From contig JAJEHF010000003.1 of NCBI GenBank assembly GCA_022823865.1, positions 1-59,952 on the forward strand: a stretch of 59,952 bases of DNA. Direction: 5' to 3'. The position numbers and the translations under genes are program-made. The notes beneath the pieces were generated by a model. It did no database searches and was not told where the DNA came from. It worked only from the letters and a program-made list of their open reading frames with translations. Below, in pieces: positions 35,621 to 45,134 of the stretch (the stretch's first letter is position 1; each line of letters starts with the position of its first letter). The DNA is from Bryobacterales bacterium (lineage in GTDB: Bacteria > Acidobacteriota > Terriglobia > Bryobacterales > UBA6623).

Positions 35621-36931
35621 GTGAGGCGAGCTCATACTCACGAGTTGGCCGGTACGGGCCCGGCTGCGCGGCCGCGCGTCAGCTGGCCTGCAGGTCGCCT
35701 GGCGTCGGCCCTGACCGTCGCGGCGCTAGCGCTGATTGCCGCATCCGCGGTTGGCTGGGGGCAGGACTGGCCGCAATTCCGCGGGCCGAATCGGGACGGC
35801 GTCGTTCCGGGGCGCGAGTCGCTGCCGCAGTTTCCTTCCGTTGGCCCGCAGATGGTTTGGGATCGCTCGGTCGGATCGGGATTCAGCGCCCCCGCCGTAG
35901 CCGGCGAGCGGCTGCTGCTGTTCCATCGCCAGGGCGGCAACGAGGTCGTCGAAGCACTCCGGGCCTCCGATGGAAGCAGCCTGTGGAAGTTCGCCTATGA
36001 GACGACCTACAAGGACGACTTTGGGTTCGAGAACGGCCCTCGGGCCACTCCGGTGGTCGCGGATGGCCGGGTCCTTACTTTCGGCGCGGCGGGCGTGCTG
36101 CATTGCTTGGACCTGGAAACCGGCGCGAAGCAATGGAGCGTAGACACGCACGCCGAGTTTGGCGTGCGCAAGGGCTTCTTCGGCGCGGCCTCGACCCCGC
36201 TCGTGCTCAACGGCAGGGTCATCGCCAACATCGGGGGCTCGGACGGCGCTGGCATCGTCGCCTTCGATATCGACTCAGGTGCAACTGTTTGGGCCGCCAC
36301 AGATCACGAAGCCAGCTACTCGTCGCCGGTGGCGGCGCGCATCGACGGCGCGCTCCTCGCGATCTTCTTCACGCGGGAGGGCCTGGCGGCTCTGGAACCG
36401 CAAACCGGCCGGGTCGTCTTCCAGCGGCGCTGGCGATCGCGAAGCCACGCGTCAGTGAACGCCGCTGCCCCGATAGTGCTCGGAGACATCGTGTTCCTGT
36501 CCGCCTCCTACGGCACCGGAGCGATCGCGATACGCCTCCGCGAGGGCGAGATGGAAGTGCTCTGGTCTGGCGAGGACGTGATTGACAATCACTACTCGAG
36601 TTGCGTGCGGTCCGGCAGCACGCTGTTCGGCTTCCACGGCAGGCAGGAGTACGGCCAGACGTTTCGCGCCGCCGATCTGGTCACCGGCGATGTGCTCTGG
36701 TCTAGCGAGCGCATGCCTGCCGGTTCGGTCATCCGCGTCGGAGACAGGTTGCTGCTGCTGCTCGAGACGGGCGAGCTGCTGTTGGTTGCCGCGTCGCGCG
36801 AGAAGCTCGAAGTGCTGTCCAGAGCGCAGATCCTGGGACGCGAGACCAGGGCTTTCCCGGCGGTTGCCGACGGACTGCTGTTCGCCCGCGACAAGGACAC
36901 GCTCGTCTGCCTGCGGCTGTGGGACAAATGA
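35621..36931 (+). CDS. exported PQQ-like beta-propeller protein (BamB-like)
   Basis: A 436-residue protein from a GTG at 35621, immediately after ubiX. A signal peptide or anchor lies at about residues 28-48 (ALTVAALALIAASAVGWG). WPQFRGPNRDGV is the typical opening of planctomycete/acidobacterial PQQ-like propellers, followed by repeated blades such as LHCLDLETGAKQWSV, IVAFDIDSGATVWA and FRAADLVTGDVLWSS. It lacks the catalytic residues of true quinoprotein dehydrogenases, so it may be structural or a binding protein. It precedes a diheme cytochrome c and a PQQ dehydrogenase. Confidence 0.88.
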   Translation: MRRAHTHELAGTGPAARPRVSWPAGRLASALTVAALALIAASAVGWGQDWPQFRGPNRDGVVPGRESLPQFPSVGPQMVWDRSVGSGFSAPAVAGERLLLFHRQGGNEVVEALRASDGSSLWKFAYETTYKDDFGFENGPRATPVVADGRVLTFGAAGVLHCLDLETGAKQWSVDTHAEFGVRKGFFGAASTPLVLNGRVIANIGGSDGAGIVAFDIDSGATVWAATDHEASYSSPVAARIDGALLAIFFTREGLAALEPQTGRVVFQRRWRSRSHASVNAAAPIVLGDIVFLSASYGTGAIAIRLREGEMEVLWSGEDVIDNHYSSCVRSGSTLFGFHGRQEYGQTFRAADLVTGDVLWSSERMPAGSVIRVGDRLLLLLETGELLLVAASREKLEVLSRAQILGRETRAFPAVADGLLFARDKDTLVCLRLWDK

Positions 36932-37025
36932 GCGAGGGTTGCAAGCTGAGCGATTCGGATACAACTAGGTTTTCGCTAGAATGACTGCGGACTGTCGGCG
37001 ATGTTCGGCAGAGGGGAGGAAGGTT

Positions 37026-37823
37026 TTGAGATTTCGAATCATCGGCTGCGCTGTGGTCGCCGCGCTGGCGGCCGTTCCGTTGGTCGCCCAGCATGCAGAC
37101 GACACCATCAGGAACCCATTCACTTCCGCCAACGACGTCGATGCTGGCGGACGGTTGTATCGATCCCATTGCGCCGTCTGCCATGGCATCGAGGGCGAAG
37201 GCGGCCGGGGCGTCGCGTTGACGACCGGGCGTTTTCGCCACGGCTCTTCGGATCGCGGGCTCTACAACACGATCTCAGTGGGCATCCCAGGCACGGAGAT
37301 GCCGGGTATCTTCTTCAATGGCAGGCAGATGTGGCAGCTGGTCGCGTTCGTGCGTTCCCTCAGCGAGGGCAAGGCGGCCGAGCAAGCGACCGGAGACCCC
37401 GAGAAGGGCAGTGCCGTGTACGCTGCCAACGGCTGCAGCGGCTGCCATCGCATCCGCGGCGTGGGCGGCCGCATGGGGCCGGACCTGACCGATATCGGCA
37501 TTCGCTCCATGGGGCACTTGCAGGCGTCGGTGCTGAGTCCGAACGAATCAGTGCTGCCGCAGCACTGGATGGTGCGTGCCAAGTCCAGCGACGGCAAGCC
37601 GATCACAGGCTTGAGGCTGAACGAGGACACGTTCTCGGTGCAGCTGATCGACGCTTCCGGCTCCTTGCTTTCCCTGAACAAGGCGGACTTGGCGGAGTAT
37701 GAAGTCGACCGCACTTCGGGCATGCCTTCCTTCGAAGGCAAGATTCAGGGCGACGACTTGGAGAACCTGATCGCCTATTTGGCGAGCCTGCGCTTGGGGG
37801 GTGCCAACGATGCGTCGCAGTAA
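37026..37823 (+). CDS. periplasmic diheme c-type cytochrome
   Basis: A 265-residue protein starting at TTG 37026, chosen because GGAGGA (37015-37020) is ideally placed and the signal peptide (IIGCAVVAALAAVPLVAQ) begins directly. Two haem sites are visible: CAVCH in the first domain and CSGCH in the second. Downstream residues include GTEMPGI and MGPDLT (Met axial ligand candidates). A C-terminal part (HWMVRAKSSDGKPITGL) resembles the domain found in haem-binding proteins linked to quinoprotein dehydrogenases. Its end overlaps the next gene by 14 bp. It likely accepts electrons from the PQQ enzyme. Confidence 0.9.
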   Translation: MRFRIIGCAVVAALAAVPLVAQHADDTIRNPFTSANDVDAGGRLYRSHCAVCHGIEGEGGRGVALTTGRFRHGSSDRGLYNTISVGIPGTEMPGIFFNGRQMWQLVAFVRSLSEGKAAEQATGDPEKGSAVYAANGCSGCHRIRGVGGRMGPDLTDIGIRSMGHLQASVLSPNESVLPQHWMVRAKSSDGKPITGLRLNEDTFSVQLIDASGSLLSLNKADLAEYEVDRTSGMPSFEGKIQGDDLENLIAYLASLRLGGANDASQ

Positions 37824-39429
37824 CCAGCTTGGGATCGCGGCCGGTGCGCTGCTGCTGACCGCCCACCTCGGGGCGCAAGTGACCTATGAGCGCATCCTGC
37901 GCGCCGAACAGGAGCCGGGCAACTGGTTGACCTACAACCGTACCTACGACAGCCGGCACCACTCCCCTCTCGATGAGATTAACCGCGAGAATGCCGGCGA
38001 TCTTGAGCTGAAGTGGGTCTTCCAAGCCAAATCGCTGGAGAAGTTCGAATCGACGGCGCTGGCAGTCGACGGCGTGATCTACAACGTGCAGATGCCCAAC
38101 GACGTGGTGGCACTCGATGCAGTCACGGGCCGCAAGTTCTGGCAGTACACGCACGTGATGGCGGAAAAGGTAAACGTTTGCTGCGGTCGGATCAACCGGG
38201 GCCTCGCGATCCTCGGCGAGACCCTGTACATGGGCACGATCGACGGCAAGCTAGTCGCGCTGGACGCCAAGACCGGCGCGGTGGTCTTCTCCAAGCAAAT
38301 CGTCGACCCGTCGGGGGGATACTCCCTGACGCACGCCCCGCTGGTAGTGAAGGACAAGATCATCGTGGGCTCGGCCGGAGGCGAATACGGCATCCGTGGC
38401 TTCATCGCGGCGCTGGATCCGAAGAACGGCGACGAGTTGTGGCGCTTCAACACGATTCCCGGCCCGGGCGAGCCTGGCCACGAGACGTGGTCCGGCGATT
38501 CGTGGAAGCGGGGCGGCGGGTCCGTCTGGGTGACAGGGTCGTACGATCCCGAACTGAACCTGACCTATTGGGGCGTGGGCAACCCGGCTCCCGACTGGAA
38601 CGGCGACGTACGCCTGGGCGACAACCTGTACTCGGACTCGGTGGTGGCTCTGAATCCTGACACGGGCGAGCTGGAATGGTACTTCCAGTTCACGCCGCAC
38701 GACGAGTGGGACTGGGACGCGGTGCAGATCCCCGTCTTGGTGGACCGAGAGTGGGAGGGAGAGCCGCGCAAGCTGATGCTGTGGGCCAACCGCAACGGCT
38801 TCTTCTACGTTCTCGATCGCGTCACCGGCGAGTTCCTGCACGGCAAGAACTTTGCCAAGGTGACGTGGGCCAAGGGGCTGGACGAGAACGGGCGTCCCAT
38901 CAAGATCCCAGAGGCGTCCCCGACGCGGGAGGGTGTGCGCGTATGGCCGTCCGTGCAGGGTGCCACCAACTGGTATTCGCCGTCGTACAGCGAAAGGACC
39001 GGCCTGTTCTACGTCTCCGCCTGGGAGTACTCGAGCGTCTACCACAAGGGCGACCCGCTGTATACGCGGGGCAACCGCTACGTGGGCAGTCTGCCGCAAG
39101 GCGTTTGGCCGAACACGATGAAGGACGAGGACGAGCAGCAGGGGCACGGCGCGATTCGGGCGCTGTCTCCGGACACGGGCGACCTCGAGTGGGAGTTCAA
39201 GATGACCGGCGTCGGCGAGAGCGGGATTCTCTCAACGGCAGGGGACATCCTCGTTACCGGCTCGAGGGACGGCAACATGCTGGTGCTGGACTCGTTCACC
39301 GGAAAGAAGCTTCTCTCGCTCAACCTAGGAGGGCGGATCGCCTGCTCGCCGATCACCTTTACGGCCCAGGGCAAGCAGTACGTGGCTGTCACTTCAGGCA
39401 ACGCCATGTTCGTATTCGGCCTGCGGTAG
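37810..39429 (+). CDS. PQQ-dependent alcohol dehydrogenase-type quinoprotein
   Basis: A 539-residue periplasmic enzyme from the ATG at 37810 (a GTG at 37801 adds three residues) with signal peptide ending near LGAQ. It has the eight-bladed propeller tryptophan-docking repeats (LDAKTGAVVF, LNPDTGELEWYFQ). VNVCCGRINRG gives the vicinal disulphide of the active site, and TPHDEWDWD and NPAPDWNGD match the metal/PQQ-binding regions of the family. The substrate is unknown, and I cannot decide between calcium and lanthanide dependence. The adjacent cytochrome c is the natural electron acceptor. Confidence 0.93.
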   Translation: MRRSNQLGIAAGALLLTAHLGAQVTYERILRAEQEPGNWLTYNRTYDSRHHSPLDEINRENAGDLELKWVFQAKSLEKFESTALAVDGVIYNVQMPNDVVALDAVTGRKFWQYTHVMAEKVNVCCGRINRGLAILGETLYMGTIDGKLVALDAKTGAVVFSKQIVDPSGGYSLTHAPLVVKDKIIVGSAGGEYGIRGFIAALDPKNGDELWRFNTIPGPGEPGHETWSGDSWKRGGGSVWVTGSYDPELNLTYWGVGNPAPDWNGDVRLGDNLYSDSVVALNPDTGELEWYFQFTPHDEWDWDAVQIPVLVDREWEGEPRKLMLWANRNGFFYVLDRVTGEFLHGKNFAKVTWAKGLDENGRPIKIPEASPTREGVRVWPSVQGATNWYSPSYSERTGLFYVSAWEYSSVYHKGDPLYTRGNRYVGSLPQGVWPNTMKDEDEQQGHGAIRALSPDTGDLEWEFKMTGVGESGILSTAGDILVTGSRDGNMLVLDSFTGKKLLSLNLGGRIACSPITFTAQGKQYVAVTSGNAMFVFGLR

Positions 39430-39682
39430 CTGCGCTGCTCGGCCCGCCGTCTCGGGGACTGGGCAGCGGGTCCACGAAGCGTGGTGCGATCTTGAGATGG
39501 CGTGCCGGGGAATGCTTGTAAACTGATCCCTTGACGGACGCTGCGAGCTCGAATCGCTTTCGACCAGCTCGCTACATCAACGCGGAAATCGACTCCCTTG
39601 CAGAGGGGTCGAGCGACGAGGGCTCGTCCGCTCGGAGAGAGCTTCTCGTGCGCCCTGCGCGCCCCTAGCGACCGGGAGAACT

Positions 39683-41656
39683 GTGTCTGAGACAAGCTTG
39701 CTGATCGACCTGGCGCTGCTGGTCGGCATGGCAATCCCCATCGTGGCCCTGGCGCACCGTCTGTCGGCTCCGCCTCTGGTGGGATTCCTGGTAGCCGGAG
39801 TCCTGGTGGGCCCCAACGGATTCGGGCTGATCGGAGCCACGCACGAGGTCGAGATCCTCTCCGAAGTCGGCGTCGCCCTGCTGCTCTTCGCTGTGGGCCT
39901 GGAACTGTCTCTTTCCCACGTCCGCCAATGGGCGCGCGCGGTATTCTTGGGCGGCGGGTTGCAGATGGTCGGCACGCTGCTCGCGGTGGCTGCGGCAGCG
40001 ATCGCGCTAGGCCTACCGCCGGTCCACGGCTTCTTCTACGGCGCCTTGGCCGCGATGTCCTCGACCGCCATCGTCACCAAGACGTATTCGGACAGGGCCG
40101 AACTGGACTCGGCGCACGGACGTGCCGTGATTTCCATTCTGCTCTTCCAAGATCTGTGCGTGTTGCCGCTCATTCTGATGCTGCCGGTGCTCGCGGGTCT
40201 GGGAGCCGTTGACATGGGCACGGTCGGCATCGAGTTCCTGCGCGGGCTCGCGATCATTTCCGTGCTGGTGGTCGGAGGCCGCTTCATCGTCACGCGAACA
40301 CTGGACCGGATCGTGCTATTCCGCGACCGGGACTTGTTTACGCTGTGCGTCGGGTTCTTCTGCATCGGCACTGCCGTGGTGACGGAACTGGCAGGTTTCT
40401 CCATCGCCATCGGCGCCTTCATCGCCGGCTTGGTCATCTCGGAATCTGAATACGGGCTTCAGGCATTGTCGGACGTATTGCCCTTTCGGGCCATGTTTAG
40501 CGGAATCTTCTTCATCTCCATCGGCATGCTGCTCGATGTCTCCGCAGTGATGACGCAGCTCGAAGTTCTCTTACCGCTGCTGGCGGTCCTATTCGCGGTC
40601 AAGGTCGCGCTGGTGGTGGCCTCCGTCGTCGCGGTGGGCGGCACGCTCTCGACTGCGCTGATCAGCGGCCTCACGCTTGCACAGGTCGGCGAATTCTCGA
40701 TCCTGCTGGCCTCTGTGGGCTTGCCCCTCGGGCTCTTCCGCGAAGGGGACTACCAGCTATTCCTTAGCACAGCCGTTCTGTCCATGATGGCGACACCGTT
40801 TCTGATCCGGTTCGCGCGGCCCATCGCCGAACGGATCGCGCCAGCCGACAGGGGCTTGCGGCGAACCGCCGAGGCCGAAGCCGCTTCGGCGGAAACCATG
40901 TCAGATCACACCGTCATCGTCGGCTACGGAGTTGCGGGGCGACACTTGGCTCGCGTGCTCAATGCTGCCGGCATCGCTTGCATCGTTGTCGAGCACGACG
41001 CGAATCTCGTCCGTCACGCGCGCGAGGACGGAGTCCCAGTCGCCTTCGGGGACGGAACGCAACCGGCCGTATTGGAGCACGTAGGCGCACGCTCCGCGCG
41101 GGTGATCGTCTTCGCCATCTCCTCGCCAACCGACGAGGGGCGCGGCGTGGCGGCCGCCCGTGACCTGAACCCGGCTGCCCGGATCGTCGTGCGCGCCAGA
41201 TACACGCACTCCATCGACGGGCTGATGTCGCTGGGGGCCTCGGACGTCATCGTGGAGGAGTTCGAGGTTTCGATCGAACTGTTCTCCAAGGCGCTTGAGA
41301 GCTACCGGATTCCAATCAACCGGATATGGCAGGAAGCCGAGACGGTGCGCACGGAACACTACGGGCTGTTGCGCGGCACCGCACAGCCGGACCTGCGGCT
41401 CGATGCGCTGAAGCACCTTGGCATTCACGATGCCTTGGAACTGGTAGAAATCCAGGCTGGAGCGAGCGTGATCGGCATGAGTGCGACATCGCTGCAACTG
41501 AGGCGTCGTACGGGCGCCGTGCAGATCGCCGTGGTGAGGGAGGGCGAGCCCATGTACCGCCGTGAGACGGACTTCCATTACCAGCCCGGCGACACGGTCG
41601 TGCTGGTAGGCGACCGGGACAGCCTCGACCAGGCCATTGCCCTGTTCCAGGAATAG
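39683..41656 (+). CDS. Kef-type (CPA2) cation:proton antiporter with TrkA domains
   Basis: A 657-residue protein starting with GTG. About 12 membrane spans carry LSEVGVALLLFAVGLELS, SSTAIVTKTYSD, LLFQDLCVLPL (the conserved QD motif) and LTLAQVGEFSILLA, the CPA2 core. A cytoplasmic TrkA-N domain follows (VIVGYGVAGRHLARVL) and a TrkA-C domain at the end (FHYQPGDTVVLVGDRDSL). It probably exports K+ or Na+ in exchange for H+ under control of nucleotides or glutathione adducts. It resembles KefB/YbaL. Confidence 0.94.
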   Translation: MSETSLLIDLALLVGMAIPIVALAHRLSAPPLVGFLVAGVLVGPNGFGLIGATHEVEILSEVGVALLLFAVGLELSLSHVRQWARAVFLGGGLQMVGTLLAVAAAAIALGLPPVHGFFYGALAAMSSTAIVTKTYSDRAELDSAHGRAVISILLFQDLCVLPLILMLPVLAGLGAVDMGTVGIEFLRGLAIISVLVVGGRFIVTRTLDRIVLFRDRDLFTLCVGFFCIGTAVVTELAGFSIAIGAFIAGLVISESEYGLQALSDVLPFRAMFSGIFFISIGMLLDVSAVMTQLEVLLPLLAVLFAVKVALVVASVVAVGGTLSTALISGLTLAQVGEFSILLASVGLPLGLFREGDYQLFLSTAVLSMMATPFLIRFARPIAERIAPADRGLRRTAEAEAASAETMSDHTVIVGYGVAGRHLARVLNAAGIACIVVEHDANLVRHAREDGVPVAFGDGTQPAVLEHVGARSARVIVFAISSPTDEGRGVAAARDLNPAARIVVRARYTHSIDGLMSLGASDVIVEEFEVSIELFSKALESYRIPINRIWQEAETVRTEHYGLLRGTAQPDLRLDALKHLGIHDALELVEIQAGASVIGMSATSLQLRRRTGAVQIAVVREGEPMYRRETDFHYQPGDTVVLVGDRDSLDQAIALFQE

Positions 41657-41830
41657 CCTCGGAGAGCTGCTGGGACGAACTTGTGGCAGGGCTCGCGCAT
41701 GAGTCACAGTCGCTGGGGGAGTTCCGGAAATTCGACGGTGCCGTTTCTGACTACACGTAAGAGACGAACTCCAGCGTCCGCTGCAAGTTGTGGTCGGCCG
41801 AGTCGCTACCTCGGTCGTATAATTCCGTCC

Positions 41831-43384
41831 ATGAAGGTGTTTCGGGGCTGCCCGCGATGGATCACGCTAGCGATGCTGTGCGGAGCCATGGCTTCATCCA
41901 GTGCGTTCGCCTCAGGAAAACCCAATATTGTCCTGTTCTACATAGACGACTGGGCTTGGAACGGAACGCCCGTTCCCATGGATGCTTCGATGGACACTTC
42001 CCGCATGCCGGCCTTGCAGATGCCAAATCTCGAGCGGCTGGCCAGTCAGGGAATGAGGTTCCGCAATGCGTATGGCTCACCACAGTGTTCGCCTGCCCGC
42101 GCCTCGCTGCAGACGGGGAAATCGGCTCCGCGCAGCGGCTTCACGGTCTACCTCGGATCCAAGGAACCCTACTATGACACGAAGCGGGAATATCAGCGAT
42201 TCCCGCTGATTCCGAACGTGTCCGACCGGGAACTCGACGAAGACGCGGTCACCATTGCCGAGGCGCTCAAGCCGCTGGGTTATGTCAGCGCTCACGTTGG
42301 CAAGTGGCATATGAGGGGAGATCCTGGAAAGGAGGGCTACGTATTGCATGATGGCGATACGAATAATAATCCCGGCAACACTCAGGCCGGCATGAGGCGA
42401 ATGCCAGAGGTCGTAACAGACCCCAAATTGATGTTCAGCATCACGGAGAAGGCGATTGGTTTTATGGAGGAACAGGTTCGAGAGGGCACGCCGTTCTATC
42501 TTCAAATATCTCACTACGCCATGCATGCAGGCAGGGAGTGCCTCCATGAAACTCGCAAGAAATACGTAAACCACCCTCTTGTGCGGGCTTGGTACGAAGA
42601 GCACAACAAGAATCCCGAGACCGTCAACCGGAAGGACGATCCCGCAATCTGGCTTGGGATGGGGGAGGACTTGGACGGCCGGATCGGCGCCGTGCTTGAC
42701 AAGATCACGGAACTGGGGATCGAGGGCAATACCTATGTCATCGTCGTAGGTGACAACGGCTACCGACATGAGGAGCTGCAACTCAAGCCCAGCTTGAAGC
42801 AGCCGCTGCACGCAACGAAATGGTGGCTCTGGGACGGAGGCCTCCGAGTTCCGATGATTGTCAGGGGACCCGGCATCAAGCCAAGTACATCGTTTGCCGC
42901 AAATGTGGTCAACTATGATTTCTTGCCGACCTTTGTCGACTGGGCTGGAGGTAACCCGGAAGAATTGCAGGACGTTGACGGCGTAAGTCTCGCGGGTTAC
43001 ATGGCCGGAAAGGAACTAGGTGAGGGCTTCCTGAACCGCAATCTCTATTTCCACTATCCGCACTATCGGAACAGTGTGCCCCATTCCGCGATGATTTCCG
43101 GTGCTCTCAAGGTCATCCACTTTTATGATCGACCGGAAATTCCGATGCTGTTCGATGTCTCAGTCGACATTGGGGAAGTGAAGAACATTGCGAAACAGCA
43201 TTCGAAAACACATGCGAAAATGTACGATGAAATGATGCATTACTTAGAAGAAGTAGGAGCACGGTTCCCTAAGGTAAACCCGGAATACGATCCTGACGTG
43301 TACAGGGAAAATAAGGACTTTAGAAAGCGCAATATGTGGGGACCGTTCGAAGGACGACGTGCTCTGGAGGATGATGAAATCTAG
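41831..43384 (+). CDS. exported sulfatase (arylsulfatase family), visibly lower GC
   Basis: A 517-residue protein from the ATG at 41831 with Sec signal ([19 protein letters not shown]). [13 protein letters not shown] opens the sulfatase domain. The formylglycine site is [11 protein letters not shown], which fits C-X-P-X-R, and HVGKWHM and [11 protein letters not shown] give further active-site residues. It needs an FGE-type maturase or anSME, not seen here. Third codon positions contain clearly more A and T than in the neighbours, mostly in the last 300 bp, a sign of foreign origin. The longer frame from 41681 has no homology. It converges with another sulfatase gene. Confidence 0.92.
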   Translation: MKVFRGCPRWITLAMLCGAMASSSAFASGKPNIVLFYIDDWAWNGTPVPMDASMDTSRMPALQMPNLERLASQGMRFRNAYGSPQCSPARASLQTGKSAPRSGFTVYLGSKEPYYDTKREYQRFPLIPNVSDRELDEDAVTIAEALKPLGYVSAHVGKWHMRGDPGKEGYVLHDGDTNNNPGNTQAGMRRMPEVVTDPKLMFSITEKAIGFMEEQVREGTPFYLQISHYAMHAGRECLHETRKKYVNHPLVRAWYEEHNKNPETVNRKDDPAIWLGMGEDLDGRIGAVLDKITELGIEGNTYVIVVGDNGYRHEELQLKPSLKQPLHATKWWLWDGGLRVPMIVRGPGIKPSTSFAANVVNYDFLPTFVDWAGGNPEELQDVDGVSLAGYMAGKELGEGFLNRNLYFHYPHYRNSVPHSAMISGALKVIHFYDRPEIPMLFDVSVDIGEVKNIAKQHSKTHAKMYDEMMHYLEEVGARFPKVNPEYDPDVYRENKDFRKRNMWGPFEGRRALEDDEI

Positions 43385-43487
43385 GCTGCCTGAAGAGAGG
43401 TGACGGCGTCGGGGAGAACGGCGAGCGTTCGAGGTTCCTTCGGATCAACTGGTGCCGAATACTGACAGGACCCGCCGACCGCAGCCG

Positions 43488-44930
43488 TCACCGGCGTCTC
43501 AGCCATCCGCGGGGGTTGCTCTCGCTCGCCTCGTTCATGTCCCTGACCGCCCGCGCGAGTGCCGCCCGCTCGCGAGGGAATCGCGCGGATACATCGTAGG
43601 ACGCGGCCGGGTCCAGACTGAGGTCGAACAGGAACGGCCCGTGCTTGGCCATCCAGTAGGCACTGTTCTCGCTGCGGTGTCTGGCGATGTACTTGAGGTT
43701 GCCCAGACCCCGGACCCCGGCGAACTCCCCGCCGCGGACAAAGAACAGCGGCCTGTCGGGAACTACCTCCGCTGCGCCCTTCAGCAGCGGCGAGAGATCT
43801 GCCCCGTCGACGATTCGATCGCTGGGTGCGGGCAGTCCTGCCACGCCGAGGAATGTCGGAAACAGGTCGATGGCCATGGCCGGGGCATCGTTCACGCGGG
43901 AGCTTGGAATGGTTCCGGGCCAAGATGCAATGAAGGGCACGATCTGGCCTCCGTCGAAGCTGTTCGCTTTCCTGCCTCGATGCGCTCCGGGAGAACCCTC
44001 GTGCCATGGACCGTTGTCGCTGGTGAACACGAACAGCGTGTCCTCGAGCAGGCCCAGCTCCGCCAGTTTCGCGCGGATTTCTCCCACGCTCCAGTCGAGC
44101 TCTTCCACGCAGTCGCCGTAGGAGCCGGCATTGGACCGCCCTGCGAATCGTTCGCTGGCATGGACCGGGACGTGGGGGAAGGGAGATGCGTAGTAGACGA
44201 AGAACGGCCTTTCGGAAGCGCGGTCAATAAAGCCGAGGACCTCGTCGGTCAGGATCCGGGTTAACTGGGTCTGGTCGACGGGCGCCTCGATCGCCACATC
44301 ATCGTTGCGGTACATGGCATAGGGCTTCATGTCGTTGGAGTAGTAGCTGCCAAAGAAGTAATCGAAGCCCTTCTCGGTCGGGAGATGTGGGCTGCGGTCA
44401 CCGAGATGCCATTTGCCGAACATGCCGGTCCGATAGCCGCCGGCTCGCAGTGCCTCTGCGACGGTGACCTCATCCTGTGGAATACCGCGTATGCCGTGAG
44501 GGAACGCGAATGTGTTCACGACAAGGCCCATCGGAGTTCCTGACGGGAAGAAGACAGAGTGCATGAATCCACGGGTGGGATAGCGGCCAGTCAGGCAACT
44601 GAACCGCGAAGGAGTGCAGACTGGGCTCGCGGCGTAGTAGTTGGAAAGGCTGAAACCGTCACGAGCGAGAGCATCCAGATGCGGCGTCCGAATGGCTTTC
44701 GACCCGTAGCTTCCGACATCCCCGTAGCCAAGATCGTCAGCGAACACCAGCACGATGTTGGGGGCCGCGGGTGCAGCATTGCCACTCAGCCCTGCCAAAT
44801 AGTCGCTGTGCTGGTTGACCCGGATGTCGGGATCGCCCCTGGCGATCCACCAAGCCCAGACTAGGGGAACCAACGCCAGTGCCACTAGCAGACAGGCCAG
44901 GATCAGGGTCCAGCGGAGAAGCGCTCGCAT
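43488..44930 (-). CDS. sulfatase with N-terminal membrane anchor
   Basis: A 480-residue protein from the ATG at 44930. One hydrophobic segment (LILACLLVALALVPLVWAWW) anchors or exports it. The catalytic domain opens with APNIVLVFADDLGYGDVG and has CTPSRFSCLTGRYPTR as the formylglycine site, GMFGKWHLGD, and FTSDNGPWHEG. These residues are complete. The composition is GC-rich like the chromosome, in contrast with the opposing sulfatase. Its 3' neighbours are only about 100 bp away. Arylsulfatase or glycan sulfatase specificity cannot be read. Confidence 0.92.
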   Translation of the reverse strand: MRALLRWTLILACLLVALALVPLVWAWWIARGDPDIRVNQHSDYLAGLSGNAAPAAPNIVLVFADDLGYGDVGSYGSKAIRTPHLDALARDGFSLSNYYAASPVCTPSRFSCLTGRYPTRGFMHSVFFPSGTPMGLVVNTFAFPHGIRGIPQDEVTVAEALRAGGYRTGMFGKWHLGDRSPHLPTEKGFDYFFGSYYSNDMKPYAMYRNDDVAIEAPVDQTQLTRILTDEVLGFIDRASERPFFVYYASPFPHVPVHASERFAGRSNAGSYGDCVEELDWSVGEIRAKLAELGLLEDTLFVFTSDNGPWHEGSPGAHRGRKANSFDGGQIVPFIASWPGTIPSSRVNDAPAMAIDLFPTFLGVAGLPAPSDRIVDGADLSPLLKGAAEVVPDRPLFFVRGGEFAGVRGLGNLKYIARHRSENSAYWMAKHGPFLFDLSLDPAASYDVSARFPRERAALARAVRDMNEASESNPRGWLRRR

Positions 44931-45134
44931 GTTCGGGCCTTGGACTAGGGTACGCAAGTACGGGGATGGCCGCGATTCGGTCCGGGCCGCGGCCGTCCTC
45001 GAGACCGCTACCCTAGCGGACCTGATGACGCCTGTCTTGGCGGGAGGCCGATCGGGCCAGCGGAGGGCTGGCGAACTCGGGCTACGACTGCGCTGGCCCT
45101 TTAGCCTCTCAGCGGGCTCGTTGGTAGTCCCCGC

